Assembly (NCBI RefSeq): GCF_016613415.1
Contig: NZ_JACWCT010000081.1
Coordinates: 1-64,000 of the forward strand
Direction of reading: 5' to 3'
Origin: Methylobacterium ajmalii
Lineage (GTDB): Bacteria; Pseudomonadota; Alphaproteobacteria; Rhizobiales; Beijerinckiaceae
DNA length: 64,000 nt
Position numbers and translations under genes: made by a program. Shown one piece after another: positions 1-9,984 of the stretch (positions are counted from its first letter, which is position 1; each line of letters opens with the position of its first letter). The notes beneath the pieces are model-generated. The model was not told the origin of the DNA, ran no database searches, and was given only the letters and a program-made list of their open reading frames with translations.

Positions 1-180
1 GGCGGCACCGACGACCCCGCCCACCACCGCGCCGATCGGCCCGGCGACGAGGGCGCCCGCCACCGCGCCGGCCCCGGCGCCGACGACGGTGCGGCTCTGC
101 GCCTGCGCGGCCGGCGCGGCCAGCAGGGAGGCGCCGAGGGCGGCGGCGAGGAGGGCGAGCCTCGGCGGGAAACGGGTCAC
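1..180 (-). CDS. Secreted glycine-rich (glycine-zipper-like) protein, 5' part only
   Basis: The gene starts with GTG at 180 and runs off the left edge, so only the first 60 codons are visible. An AGGAT-containing ribosome binding site lies just upstream (around 184-190). The protein begins with a basic N-terminus and a hydrophobic Ala/Leu stretch ending in an Ala-Gln-Ala-type signal peptidase site near residue 30. It then enters a Gly/Ala/Val stretch with glycines every few residues, typical of glycine-zipper membrane-associated proteins. Such proteins in Hyphomicrobiales are often small outer-membrane or periplasmic proteins of unknown role. The function is not assigned. Confidence 0.7.
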   Translation of the reverse strand, partial: MTRFPPRLALLAAALGASLLAAPAAQAQSRTVVGAGAGAVAGALVAGPIGAVVGGVVGAA

Positions 181-392
181 GGGCGATCCTCTCGTACGAT
201 GAAGCCTTGTCGGGGCCCCGATGCCGCAGGACCGTGACCAAACGGCGGCGGGCCGCAGGTGGGGCACGGGCCTGCGCCCGCACCCCTAGGCGCGGCGCCC
301 CCGAGGGGCTAGGAGAGCGCGAGGATCGGGGCCCGCGCGCGCCCCGCGAGAATCGGGGGCTCACGCCCCGCGCAGTCAGGAACCCGGACGCG

Positions 393-650
393 ATGGCAGA
401 CAAGGCGGTCCCGCACTTCCACAACCAGGACGGCGTCCAGGTCATCCAGGTGGGCTCGAAGGAGTTCATGTGCATCGGCGCGCTGCCGCCGTTCGACCAT
501 CCCCATGTCTTCCTGGACATGGGCGCCGATTCCGAGATCATCTGCCAGTACTGCTCGACGCTGTACCGCTACAACCCGAGCCTGAAGGCCGGGACCGCGG
601 CGCCGGCCTCCAGCGTCTGGGACGACCGCGCCCGCCTCGCGGCCGAGTAG
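393..650 (+). CDS. Zinc-finger (CHCC-type) domain protein
   Basis: An 85-residue protein matching the zf-CHCC family, which is related to the NDUFS6-type small zinc-binding proteins linked to respiratory complex I in mitochondria and alphaproteobacteria. Visible ligands are Cys27, His36 or His38, Cys51 and Cys54 (C-X2-C at the end), with the DHPHVFLDMG core between them. I chose the ATG at 393 because the preceding in-frame stretch is Arg-rich and does not look like protein, and because the family starts close to this point. The next gene begins 3 bases after its stop, so the two are probably co-transcribed. Confidence 0.85.
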   Translation: MADKAVPHFHNQDGVQVIQVGSKEFMCIGALPPFDHPHVFLDMGADSEIICQYCSTLYRYNPSLKAGTAAPASSVWDDRARLAAE

Positions 651-653
651 GCC

Positions 654-1874
654 TTGGCGCTCCCTGCCGCGCCGGGACGGCCGGTCGCCGACCGGCCGGG
701 CCTGCGCGTCGCGATCGTCGGGGCCGGCATCGGCGGGCTGACCGCCGCCCTGGCGCTCGCCGCCCGCGGCCACGCGGTCACCCTCGTCGAGCGCCGCATC
801 GCCTTCAGCGAGGTCGGCGCGGGCCTGCAGCTCTCCCCCAATGCCAGCCGGGTGCTCACCGATCTCGGCCTCGGCCTGCCGCTGCGCCGCGTCGCCGGCG
901 AGCCGGAGCGGGTGCGCATCCGCGGCATCGCGCACGGGCGGGAGATCGGCGCGATCGCGCTCGGCGCCGCGATGCGCGAGCGGTTCGGCGCGCCCTACTG
1001 GGTCGTCCACCGCGCCGACCTCCAGACCATCCTGCTCGACGCCGCCCGCGGCCGCCCCGGCATCCGCCTGCTCGTCGGCCGCACCGTCGCGGGCGTGCGC
1101 GACGCTCCCGACCAGGCCACCCTGACGCTCACCAGCGACGGCGGCCGCAGCGAGACGCTCGAAGCCGACCTCGTGGTGGCGGCCGACGGCGTGCGCTCGG
1201 GCCTGCGCGCCGCCCTCGACCGGCGGCCCTTGCGCCCCCGCGGCGAATCGGCCTGGCGCGCCACCCTGCCGCGCGAGGCGGTGCCCGAGGTTTTTCTCGC
1301 CGACGAGACCGGCCTGTGGCTCGGCCCGCGCCGCCACGTCGTGCATTACCCGATCAATGCCGGGCGCCGGCTCAACCTCGTGGCGGTGATGCCCGACCAG
1401 CCCGGCGGCGAGGACTGGGCCGGGGCGGGCGACCCCGCGCGCCTGCGCGCCGCCTTCGCGGATGCCGCCCCGCCGCTCGCCGACCTGCTCGCCCGTCCCG
1501 AATCCTGGCTGGTCTGGCCGCTGACCGACCGCGCCGCCGCCCGCCCGATGGCCCGCGGCCGGATCGCACTCCTGGGCGACGCCGCCCATCCGGTACTGCC
1601 TTTCCTGGCCCAGGGCGCCGCCATGGCGATCGAGGATGCCGCGGTGCTGGCCCACAGCCTCGAGGCCGACCGGCCGGTGCCGGCGGCGTTGTCCGCCTAC
1701 GCGGCGGCCCGGATCGAGCGGGTGCGCCTGATCCAGAGCCACGCCCGCCGCAACGGCCGCGTCTACCACGCCGGCCCCCTCGTCGCGGCCGCCCGCGACC
1801 TCGTGATGGGACGCCTGCGGCCCGAGAAGATGACCGAGCGCTACGCCTGGCTCTACGGCTGGCGCCCGACCTGA
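654..1874 (+). CDS. FAD-dependent monooxygenase (UbiH / salicylate hydroxylase-like)
   Basis: A 406-residue class A flavin monooxygenase. It shows the N-terminal Rossmann dinucleotide motif GAGIGGLTAALALAARGH (about residues 24-41), the DG motif around VVAADGVRSGLRAAL (about 174-188), and the second FAD motif GRIALLGDAAHPVLPFLAQG (about 302-321). The family hydroxylates aromatic or quinone-like substrates using NAD(P)H and O2, and the substrate cannot be read from the sequence. It starts with TTG at 654, three bases after the zinc-finger gene stop. No other in-frame start lies before the Rossmann motif in a better position. Cytosolic, with no signal peptide. Confidence 0.85.
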   Translation: MALPAAPGRPVADRPGLRVAIVGAGIGGLTAALALAARGHAVTLVERRIAFSEVGAGLQLSPNASRVLTDLGLGLPLRRVAGEPERVRIRGIAHGREIGAIALGAAMRERFGAPYWVVHRADLQTILLDAARGRPGIRLLVGRTVAGVRDAPDQATLTLTSDGGRSETLEADLVVAADGVRSGLRAALDRRPLRPRGESAWRATLPREAVPEVFLADETGLWLGPRRHVVHYPINAGRRLNLVAVMPDQPGGEDWAGAGDPARLRAAFADAAPPLADLLARPESWLVWPLTDRAAARPMARGRIALLGDAAHPVLPFLAQGAAMAIEDAAVLAHSLEADRPVPAALSAYAAARIERVRLIQSHARRNGRVYHAGPLVAAARDLVMGRLRPEKMTERYAWLYGWRPT

Positions 1875-1949
1875 GGGTTGTGAGACCGCGACGGGGCCTT
1901 GATCTGCGCCCCGCCCCCGGCTAACTCGGACGGATCGGGCAAGCCCCGC

Positions 1950-2035
1950 GCGGACGTGGCGGAATCGGTAGACGCACGAGACTTAAAATCTTGCGACCTC
2001 TGGTCGTGCGGGTTCGAGTCCCGCCGTCCGCACCA
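1950..2035 (+). tRNA. tRNA-Leu(UAA), CCA encoded
   Basis: The acceptor arm GCGGACG (1950-1956) pairs with CGTCCGC (2025-2031), followed by discriminator A and an encoded CCA (2033-2035). The anticodon stem CGAGA/TCTTG encloses the loop CTTAAAA with anticodon TAA. The T-arm GGTTCGAGTCC is present, and the long variable arm is that of a class II leucine tRNA. Confidence 0.97.
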
Positions 2036-2092
2036 CCCACGGTACACGACAGGGCGTGAAGCCTGTCTGCGTCAAGACTTTCCCATACACAA

Positions 2093-2211
2093 CCTCATCC
2101 TGAGGCGCGAACGCAGTGAGCCTCGAAGGCGGGCTCCAGTAATCGTAGCGACATCTGGATGTCTCCTTCGAGGTCAGTCGATCTTCGATCGACTAACACC
2201 TCAGGATGAGG
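2093..2211. repeat. Palindromic intergenic repeat
   Basis: The ends are exact inverted repeats: CCTCATCCTGAGG at 2093-2105 and CCTCAGGATGAGG at 2199-2211. Inside, CCTCGAAGG/CCTTCGAGG form a second pair, and AGTCGATC-TTC-GATCGACT forms a perfect small hairpin. Such CCTCATCCTGAGG-bounded elements are widespread between genes in Methylobacterium and relatives (from memory, not searched). Non-coding. Confidence 0.7.
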
Positions 2212-2367
2212 TAGCGGGCGGGAGAGATAGTCATCCCGGATTCACGCCACTGTCGTGGCCTGTCCGCACCAGGCAAAGACAACTATTTGCAATTCCTTCA
2301 TTCGTTTTATGTCTTTTAATCGCTTCATATGCAGTAAATTCTGAATTAAATTTGTTCACTTCCAGCA

Positions 2368-2564
2368 ATGGTCGTTTGGCTTTGGGTAGGCGACGAATTT
2401 GCGATTGTGGCTACAGGTTTATTCCCCGTCGCCATCGACCACGGCGGTAGGCTGGTCGAAGAACCTCCCCTTCACCGCATGGTTTCCCGGGCGCCACGAT
2501 CGATGCACTCACCAACGTGGTGATGCAGGCATACTCCAAGAATCCAGAGAATGAATATTTGTAG
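2368..2564 (+). pseudogene. Remnant of a frameshifted gene
   Basis: An ATG at 2368 opens a 51-codon frame whose first part (MVVWLWVGDEFAIV and on to about residue 37) looks like real protein, but it ends in TGA at 2521-2523. From about 2477 an adjacent frame continues with sensible sequence (GFPGATIDALTNVVMQAY) to TAG at 2562-2564. One frameshift between about 2460 and 2490 would join them. The base composition is lower in GC than the surroundings. No family is recognised. It could also be chance, so confidence is low. Confidence 0.3.
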
Positions 2565-2656
2565 AAGAGCGCGGCTTAGCACTACTGCTCGTCGACCGGA
2601 CAGGGCCGGTGGCAGATTAGTGCCAGGATGCGGCCTGGGTCAGGCGCGGGGTTTCG

Positions 2657-2807
2657 CCTCTCCCCGCAGGCGGGGAGAGGACTTCATCGACGACAAGGTC
2701 GATGAAGTGAGCGCAAGCGAAAGCCGAAGCGGAGGTGAGGGGGGCCGGAGCAGCCACATTCGGCATTTCCCCCTCTCCCCGCGCCCCGCGGTTGGCGAGA
2801 GGGGAAA
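2657..2807. repeat. Multi-hairpin intergenic repeat
   Basis: Three inverted repeats follow each other: CCTCTCCCCGC/GCGGGGAGAGG (2657-2680), ACTTCATCGAC/GTCGATGAAGT (2681-2708), and TTTCCCCCTCTC/GAGAGGGGAAA (about 2766-2807). The outer CCTCTCCCC-type ends and the strongly folded interior are those of a REP/MITE-like intergenic element rather than a gene. Confidence 0.6.
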
Positions 2808-2855
2808 ACCAGCGCCTCTTGCGGGGCGGTGATTGAAGTGGAACGGGTCACTGGG

Positions 2856-3448
2856 TCAGGCCAACGCCTGGATCGGCCCCCCGACCTCCGGCGCCCGCAT
2901 TACTGCCCCCATCACCGCCACAGCGGCAGCCCCCACCGCGCGGCAGGACGGCGCCGTCGTCGGATCGAGGCCTCCGAGTGCCACGACAGGCATCAGCGCG
3001 GCCGCCTCGCCGAGCGCGGCAAGCCCCAAAGCTGGCCCATATCCCGGCTTGCTGGCAGTCAAAAAAATCGGGCTCAGGGTCACGTAATCCGCCCCCGCCT
3101 CCCGCGCCGCCCGCACCTCGGCCAGCGAATGGGCCGAGACGCCGAGCAGCGCCCCCCGCCCCAGCCGCGCCCGGGCCGGGGCGACCGCCGCCGCGTCGCC
3201 GAGCTGGACGCCGGCCGCCCCCACCTGCGCCGCCAGCTCCACGTCGCGCCCGATGGTCAGCGACCCGCCAACCCGGGCTAGCTGGGCCGCGAGATTTTCT
3301 GCGAGGGCCGCCCGCTCCGGCGCCGGCAGATCGCGGTCGCGCAGCCAGATCCAGCGGGCGCCGGCCGCGAGGCAGGCGGCGACGCGGGTCTCCAGCGGCT
3401 CGGGGCAGCCGTGCCGGTCGGTGACGATCAGGAGGCGGGCGGGCAGGC

Positions 3449-3452
<4 letters not shown>
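2856..3452 (-). CDS. thiE: Thiamine-phosphate synthase
   Basis: A 198-residue protein that joins the thiazole and pyrimidine moieties to form thiamine phosphate. It has the TIM-barrel ThiE features: LLIVTDRHG at the start, [14 protein letters not shown] (about 34-47) replacing the usual Q-R-K region, GVQLGD (about 81-86), [21 protein letters not shown] (104-123), [14 protein letters not shown] (126-139) and VVALGGLD (156-163). It starts with GTG at 3452, overlapping the thiG stop by 4 bases (GTGA). It is the last gene of the thiOSGE operon controlled by the TPP riboswitch at 5752-5858. The canonical first-strand glutamine/arginine pattern is somewhat altered, so it may be a divergent or TenI-like member, but genuine thiE is preferred because of the context. 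Confidence 0.85.
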
Positions 3453-4228
<776 letters not shown>

Positions 4229-4254
4229 GGGGGTGTCTCCGAAGCTTCGAATGT

Positions 4255-4467
4255 CTAGCCGCCCTGCATGGCGCGCACGATCTCGACGCGGTCGCCCTCG
4301 CCGAGCGGCGTCTCGGCCCAGGCGCGCTGGCGCACCACGGCGCCGTTGAGGGCGATGGCGAAGCCCTGCGGGCCGGAGAGGTCGAGGTCGGCGGTCTCCT
4401 CGCGCCACAGGGCATCGAGGGTGGCGGCCGCGCTGTCGCGGGGCTCGCCGTTGACGAGGATCTTCAT
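4255..4467 (-). CDS. thiS: Sulfur carrier protein ThiS
   Basis: A 70-residue beta-grasp protein beginning [11 protein letters not shown] and ending in the diagnostic Gly-Gly, whose terminal glycine is adenylated and then thiocarboxylated to donate sulfur to ThiG. Its ATG overlaps the thiO stop (ATGA at 4464-4467), giving tight translational coupling. thiF is not in the window, so adenylation would rely on a gene elsewhere. Confidence 0.95.
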   Translation of the reverse strand: MKILVNGEPRDSAAATLDALWREETADLDLSGPQGFAIALNGAVVRQRAWAETPLGEGDRVEIVRAMQGG

Positions 4468-5681
4468 GGGGTCTCGCGGGACGACGGGGTGAAGCGGGCA
4501 AGGCCGAAGGGCGCGGCGACCGGCAGCGTCTCGCCGCGCAGGATCAGGGCGGCGACCGCCTCGGCGGTGACGGGGGCGAGCAGGTAGCCGTTGCGGTGGT
4601 GGCCGGCGGCGAGCACGAGGCCCGGCCGCGCCTCGCCGAGGATCGGGGCGTCGTCGTCGGAGGTCGGGCGAAAGCCGCTCCAGACGCCGGCCACCCGCAT
4701 CTCCTCGACGCCCGGAAGCGCCCGGCGGGCGCCCTCCAGCAGGGCGTAGAGCCCGCCGGCGGTGAGGTGGGGGTCGAAGCCGGTCTCCTCCACGGTGGCG
4801 CCGACGATCAGCGTGCCGTCGGCCTTCGGGGCCATGTGGACCTGCTCGGTCCAGACGACGTGGGAGAGGTGACCGCTGCGCGGCGTCATCTGCAGCGCCA
4901 TCGACTGGCCTTTGAGCGGGCGCACCGGCAGGGCGAGATCGGGGATCAGCCCCCCCTCCCCGGCCCAGGCGCCGGAGGCCAGCACCGTGGTGCCGGCCCG
5001 TAGCGCGCCGGCCGAGGTCTCGATGCCGGTGATCCGCCCGCCCTCGCGGGTGAGCGCCGTGACGGTCGTCTCCTCGACGAGCCGCCCGCCGGCCGCCCGC
5101 AGCGCTCGGCGCAGGGCCGCCATCACCCGGGCGGGATCGACCTGGTGGTCGTCGGGGCAGAAGAGGCCGGCGGTGACGGTGGGGCGCAGGCCCGGCTCGC
5201 GGGCGCGCACCGCCGGGCCCGACAGCCACTCGGCGGCGAGGCCGTCGCGCCGCTGCAGCTCGTGGCGGAAGCGCAGGCGCTCGACCTCGTCGCGGCCGAG
5301 CGCGATCACGAGCGTGCCCTCGCGGCGGTAATCGATGGCGAGGCCGGATTCGGCCTCCAGCTCGTCGCGAAACGGGTGCCAGAGGCGCTGGCTCTCGACG
5401 CAGAGCGGCGACAGGCCCTCGCCGCCGGGCTCGTGCTCGGCGGCGGCCGCCAGCATGCCGGTGGCGGCAAGGCTCGCCCCGTCCCCGGCCGTGCCGCGCT
5501 CGACCACCGCGACGGCGAGGCCGGCGCGCGCCAGCCGCCAGGCGATCGAGAGGCCGATCAGCCCGGCGCCGATCACCGCGACGTCGGCGCGCTCCGGCAG
5601 GCGGTCGGTTCCTTCGGAGGTGGCCGGCCCGCTCCGCCGTCCTATCGTCTGCGCCCTGGTCGCGTGCACCCTCATCTCCAC
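4464..5681 (-). CDS. thiO: Glycine oxidase ThiO
   Basis: A 405-residue FAD-dependent oxidase of the D-amino acid oxidase family. It converts glycine to iminoglycine, the nitrogen/carbon donor for the thiazole ring in aerobic bacteria lacking ThiH. The Rossmann motif [23 protein letters not shown] lies at about residues 32-54, followed by [12 protein letters not shown] (about 67-78). The C-terminal substrate/FAD region has [18 protein letters not shown] and [15 protein letters not shown]. The ATG at 5681 and a second ATG at 5675 are both possible. It is first in the operon and preceded by the TPP riboswitch. Confidence 0.92.
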   Translation of the reverse strand: MEMRVHATRAQTIGRRSGPATSEGTDRLPERADVAVIGAGLIGLSIAWRLARAGLAVAVVERGTAGDGASLAATGMLAAAAEHEPGGEGLSPLCVESQRLWHPFRDELEAESGLAIDYRREGTLVIALGRDEVERLRFRHELQRRDGLAAEWLSGPAVRAREPGLRPTVTAGLFCPDDHQVDPARVMAALRRALRAAGGRLVEETTVTALTREGGRITGIETSAGALRAGTTVLASGAWAGEGGLIPDLALPVRPLKGQSMALQMTPRSGHLSHVVWTEQVHMAPKADGTLIVGATVEETGFDPHLTAGGLYALLEGARRALPGVEEMRVAGVWSGFRPTSDDDAPILGEARPGLVLAAGHHRNGYLLAPVTAEAVAALILRGETLPVAAPFGLARFTPSSRETP

Positions 5682-5751
5682 GGTGGCCCGAAGAGAGTTG
5701 GACAGCGCCCGGTGGCCGGATGATGCGCGGGGCCTGAGACGGCCTGTCCAA

Positions 5752-5858
5752 TCCCTACGCCGGTATGAGCCGGATCAGGTTCGAAGGATTTCCGCGCCGA
5801 CCGAGGCCGAAGGGCCTGCAGTCCAGCGGTGTCTCAGCCCCTTGCCGGGGATCTCCCT
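5752..5858 (-). promoter_or_regulatory. TPP riboswitch (thi box)
   Basis: Read on the minus strand, this leader carries the diagnostic TPP aptamer segments: GGGGCTGAGA (about 5833-5843) and, about 55 bases later, GAACCTGATCCGGCTCATAC leading into CCGGCGTAGGGA (ending at 5752). This is the conserved thi-box 3' half with one small change in the GATAATAC element. A CCA/TGG-containing closing helix is possible between the two ends. It sits about 70 bases before the thiO start, so binding of thiamine pyrophosphate should reduce expression of thiO-thiS-thiG-thiE. The mechanism (termination or start-site masking) is not obvious by eye. Confidence 0.95.
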
Positions 5859-5982
5859 GGAACGGCCGGAATTTGGCGAGCGGGAGCCGGTTCGTCAACC
5901 GCCTGCGACCGCCCGCCGTGCCCGACGGAGCGAAATCGGCAGCCCTCGAATCGGCAACCCGAGAATCTCAACAACCCTCGAA

Positions 5983-7230
5983 TCAGCAACCCTTGCCGGG
6001 CCGGTAGATCGCCATCTCCTCGGCGATGCCGTCGAGGGGGTGGGTGCCGAGGAGTTCGGGATCGCCCCACAGGAAGTCGACGAAGGGCTTCGACATCAAG
6101 AGCGGCTCGGACAGGATCTTGTTGAGCTTGGCGAGCCGGCTCGCCAGATTCACGTCGCGGCCGATCACGGTGAAATCGAGCCGGGCGCCGGAGCCGACAT
6201 TGCCGTAGGCCGCCTCGCCGTGATGGAGCGCGATGCCGATCTCGATGCGGGTGGGAAAGCGCGCGGCGCGGTTGGCCTCCTCGACGCGCCGCAACGCGGC
6301 CTGCGCGGCCGAGAGCGCGCCCTGCGCCGCGCCGCCGAGGTCGTCGCCGCTCTCGCGGAAGATCGCGAGCAGCCCGTCGCCCATGTATTTCAGTACCTCG
6401 CCGCCCTCGCTCTCGATCGGCGGCACCAGGCAGTCGAAATAGGTGTTCAGCAATTCCACCGAGGCTTCGGGCGTGAGCGCGTCGGTGAGGTGGGTGTAGC
6501 CGCGCATGTCGGCGAACAGGATCGCCGAGCGGATCCGCTCGACCTGGCCTCGGCGGATGAAGCCGGCGAGGATCGCCTGGTGCGGCCCGTCGCCGACATA
6601 GACCCGCAGCACGTGGTCGAGCCGGGCGTTGAGGCCGCGCATCTCCATCACGGCCGACAGGGTCGGCACGATGAAGCGCAGGATGGCGAGGTCGTCGTCG
6701 CGAAAGCCGCGGGGGTCGCGCGTCGCGAAGGTGACGCCGTTCTTGGTGCCGTTGGTGAAGAACAGCGGCACGGTGATGTAGTGGGTGTAGCCCGCCGCCT
6801 TCAGCTCCGGGACGATGCTGAACCGGTCGTCGGGCGTCTGGCGCAGATCGAGGATGAGCCACTGCCCGGTGGCGTAGACATGCGCGAACGGGCTGCGCGA
6901 GAGCGCCTTCTCGGTCGCCTCGCCGTGGGGAAAGAGGCGGAAGCTGACGCCGTCCTCCCGAGTCCAGAACCGGCCGACGCCGGAATAGTCGGAGTGCAGG
7001 GCGTCGATGGCGGTGGTCGCCCGGTCGACCGGCACGCCGAGGTCGTTCAGCCGCTCGGCCATGCCGGCCAGGAGATCGCCGGATTCCGGCAGCCGCGCGC
7101 CCTCGCTGAGGAGCCAGTCGCGCAAGGCCACGCATTCGCGAAACAGGCCGATCGGAATGTCGCTCGCCTCCGACCCGTCCGCCGCGGCCGTGGGCGTCGG
7201 AACGGAGTTGAGGCGAGGCTGGTCGTGCAT
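5983..7230 (-). CDS. Class III adenylate/guanylate cyclase
   Basis: About 415 residues. The C-terminal half is a class III nucleotide cyclase domain: SAILFADMRGYTHLTDALT with the metal-binding Asp, EVLKYMGDGLLAIFRE with the substrate lysine and second metal Asp, IEIGIALHHGEAAYGNVG, and the transition-state region FTVIGRDVNLASRLAKL. The N-terminal half (about residues 30-200) looks like a GAF-type sensor domain of the kind found in Rhizobium-type cyclases. No transmembrane segment is visible, so it is probably cytosolic. I placed the start at ATG 7230 (MHDQPRLNS). A longer frame reaches ATG 7311 but its extra residues look non-conserved. The cyclase stop lies 125 bases before the thi-box riboswitch on the same strand. 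Confidence 0.85.
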   Translation of the reverse strand: MHDQPRLNSVPTPTAAADGSEASDIPIGLFRECVALRDWLLSEGARLPESGDLLAGMAERLNDLGVPVDRATTAIDALHSDYSGVGRFWTREDGVSFRLFPHGEATEKALSRSPFAHVYATGQWLILDLRQTPDDRFSIVPELKAAGYTHYITVPLFFTNGTKNGVTFATRDPRGFRDDDLAILRFIVPTLSAVMEMRGLNARLDHVLRVYVGDGPHQAILAGFIRRGQVERIRSAILFADMRGYTHLTDALTPEASVELLNTYFDCLVPPIESEGGEVLKYMGDGLLAIFRESGDDLGGAAQGALSAAQAALRRVEEANRAARFPTRIEIGIALHHGEAAYGNVGSGARLDFTVIGRDVNLASRLAKLNKILSEPLLMSKPFVDFLWGDPELLGTHPLDGIAEEMAIYRPGKGC

Positions 7231-7493
7231 GGCTCTGACATGGGCTTCGCCGTACGGAACGGCAAGGCTTGGGAGGGGGTGATCGAATGGGCCGGCCGAC
7301 CGTTCCGGCATGGTCGGGCCGGACGGAACCTTGGCGGTGGGACCCGAATCTGGTAGCGATCGAGACGCCCCCGGGACAACGTCCCGCCCGGCCGTAAGCG
7401 TCTCACGTCAAGCAACGCGCTCCCTGGGTGGTTCCACCGGGCGGGCCGCGTCGCCTCGCTCCGGGCGGATCCGTCCGCTTCGAAAGACGCGTC

Positions 7494-7745
7494 ATGCCCT
7501 CCCTCATCGTTCCGCGCCGCCTTCCGGCCCGTACCGCGCCGCTTGTGACCGCCTTCCTGCTCTCGATCCTGATGACCTGCGTCGTCTCGGGCATCGCCAC
7601 CCTGCTCAGCCTCGGGCCCACGCCCGACGCGCTGTGGCACTGGCCCCGCGCCTGGGGCCTCTCCTGGCTCGTCGCCTTCCCGACGCTGCTGCTCGTCCTG
7701 CCGCTGGTGCGCCGCGCCGTGGCGCGGATCGTGGCGCCGCTGTAA
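7494..7745 (+). CDS. DUF2798 family small membrane protein
   Basis: An 83-residue protein with two hydrophobic helices (about residues 16-40 and 55-75) around a [18 protein letters not shown] loop, which is the signature layout of the DUF2798 family. Function is unknown. The start is ATG at 7494 rather than the upstream frame beginning at 7428. It converges on rpoD and shares the strong hairpin at 7748-7785. Confidence 0.8.
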   Translation: MPSLIVPRRLPARTAPLVTAFLLSILMTCVVSGIATLLSLGPTPDALWHWPRAWGLSWLVAFPTLLLVLPLVRRAVARIVAPL

Positions 7746-7747
7746 CG

Positions 7748-7785
7748 GAGAAGGCCCGGGAGGCGGCTGCCTCCCGGGCCTTCTC
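7748..7785. terminator. Bidirectional transcription terminator hairpin
   Basis: A perfect 17-bp inverted repeat, GAGAAGGCCCGGGAGGC against GCCTCCCGGGCCTTCTC with a 4-base loop, lies between the convergent DUF2798 gene and rpoD. There is no long T-run, but the stem is by far the strongest in the area and its position suits termination from both sides. Confidence 0.75.
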
Positions 7786-7806
7786 GGTCCGTGCGGATGT
7801 CCGGGA

Positions 7807-9804
<1,998 letters not shown>

Positions 9805-9984
9805 GCTCAGCCTATGCTTCCCGGTGTCGGCAGTGCCCGGGCGGGGGAGGCTCCCGCCGTGCCGGCACCGTGATGTCGCGTCGGACGGCGCGGGTGCCGT
9901 CCCAGGATCTCACGCAGAATTGCAAGCCATTCTATCGGCTTGCCGTAAACCAGTCGGGGCGCAAGCCGCAAGTCGTGCGTGGCG

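Larger units (their letters stand above)
2036..2855. other. Gene-free stretch with repeats and an AT-rich remnant
   Basis: About 820 bases between tRNA-Leu(UAA) and thiE without an intact gene. It holds a 119-bp palindromic element (2093-2211), an AT-rich segment (about 2270-2420) unlike the rest of the window, a likely decayed gene end (2368-2564) and a second multi-hairpin element (2657-2807). Longer open frames across it have poor codon usage and are interrupted by the palindromes. Confidence 0.6.

Noticed and set aside
309..1769. 486-codon minus-strand frame opposite the zinc-finger and monooxygenase genes
   Set aside because: This is a GC-driven mirror frame. The plus-strand genes have recognisable motifs.
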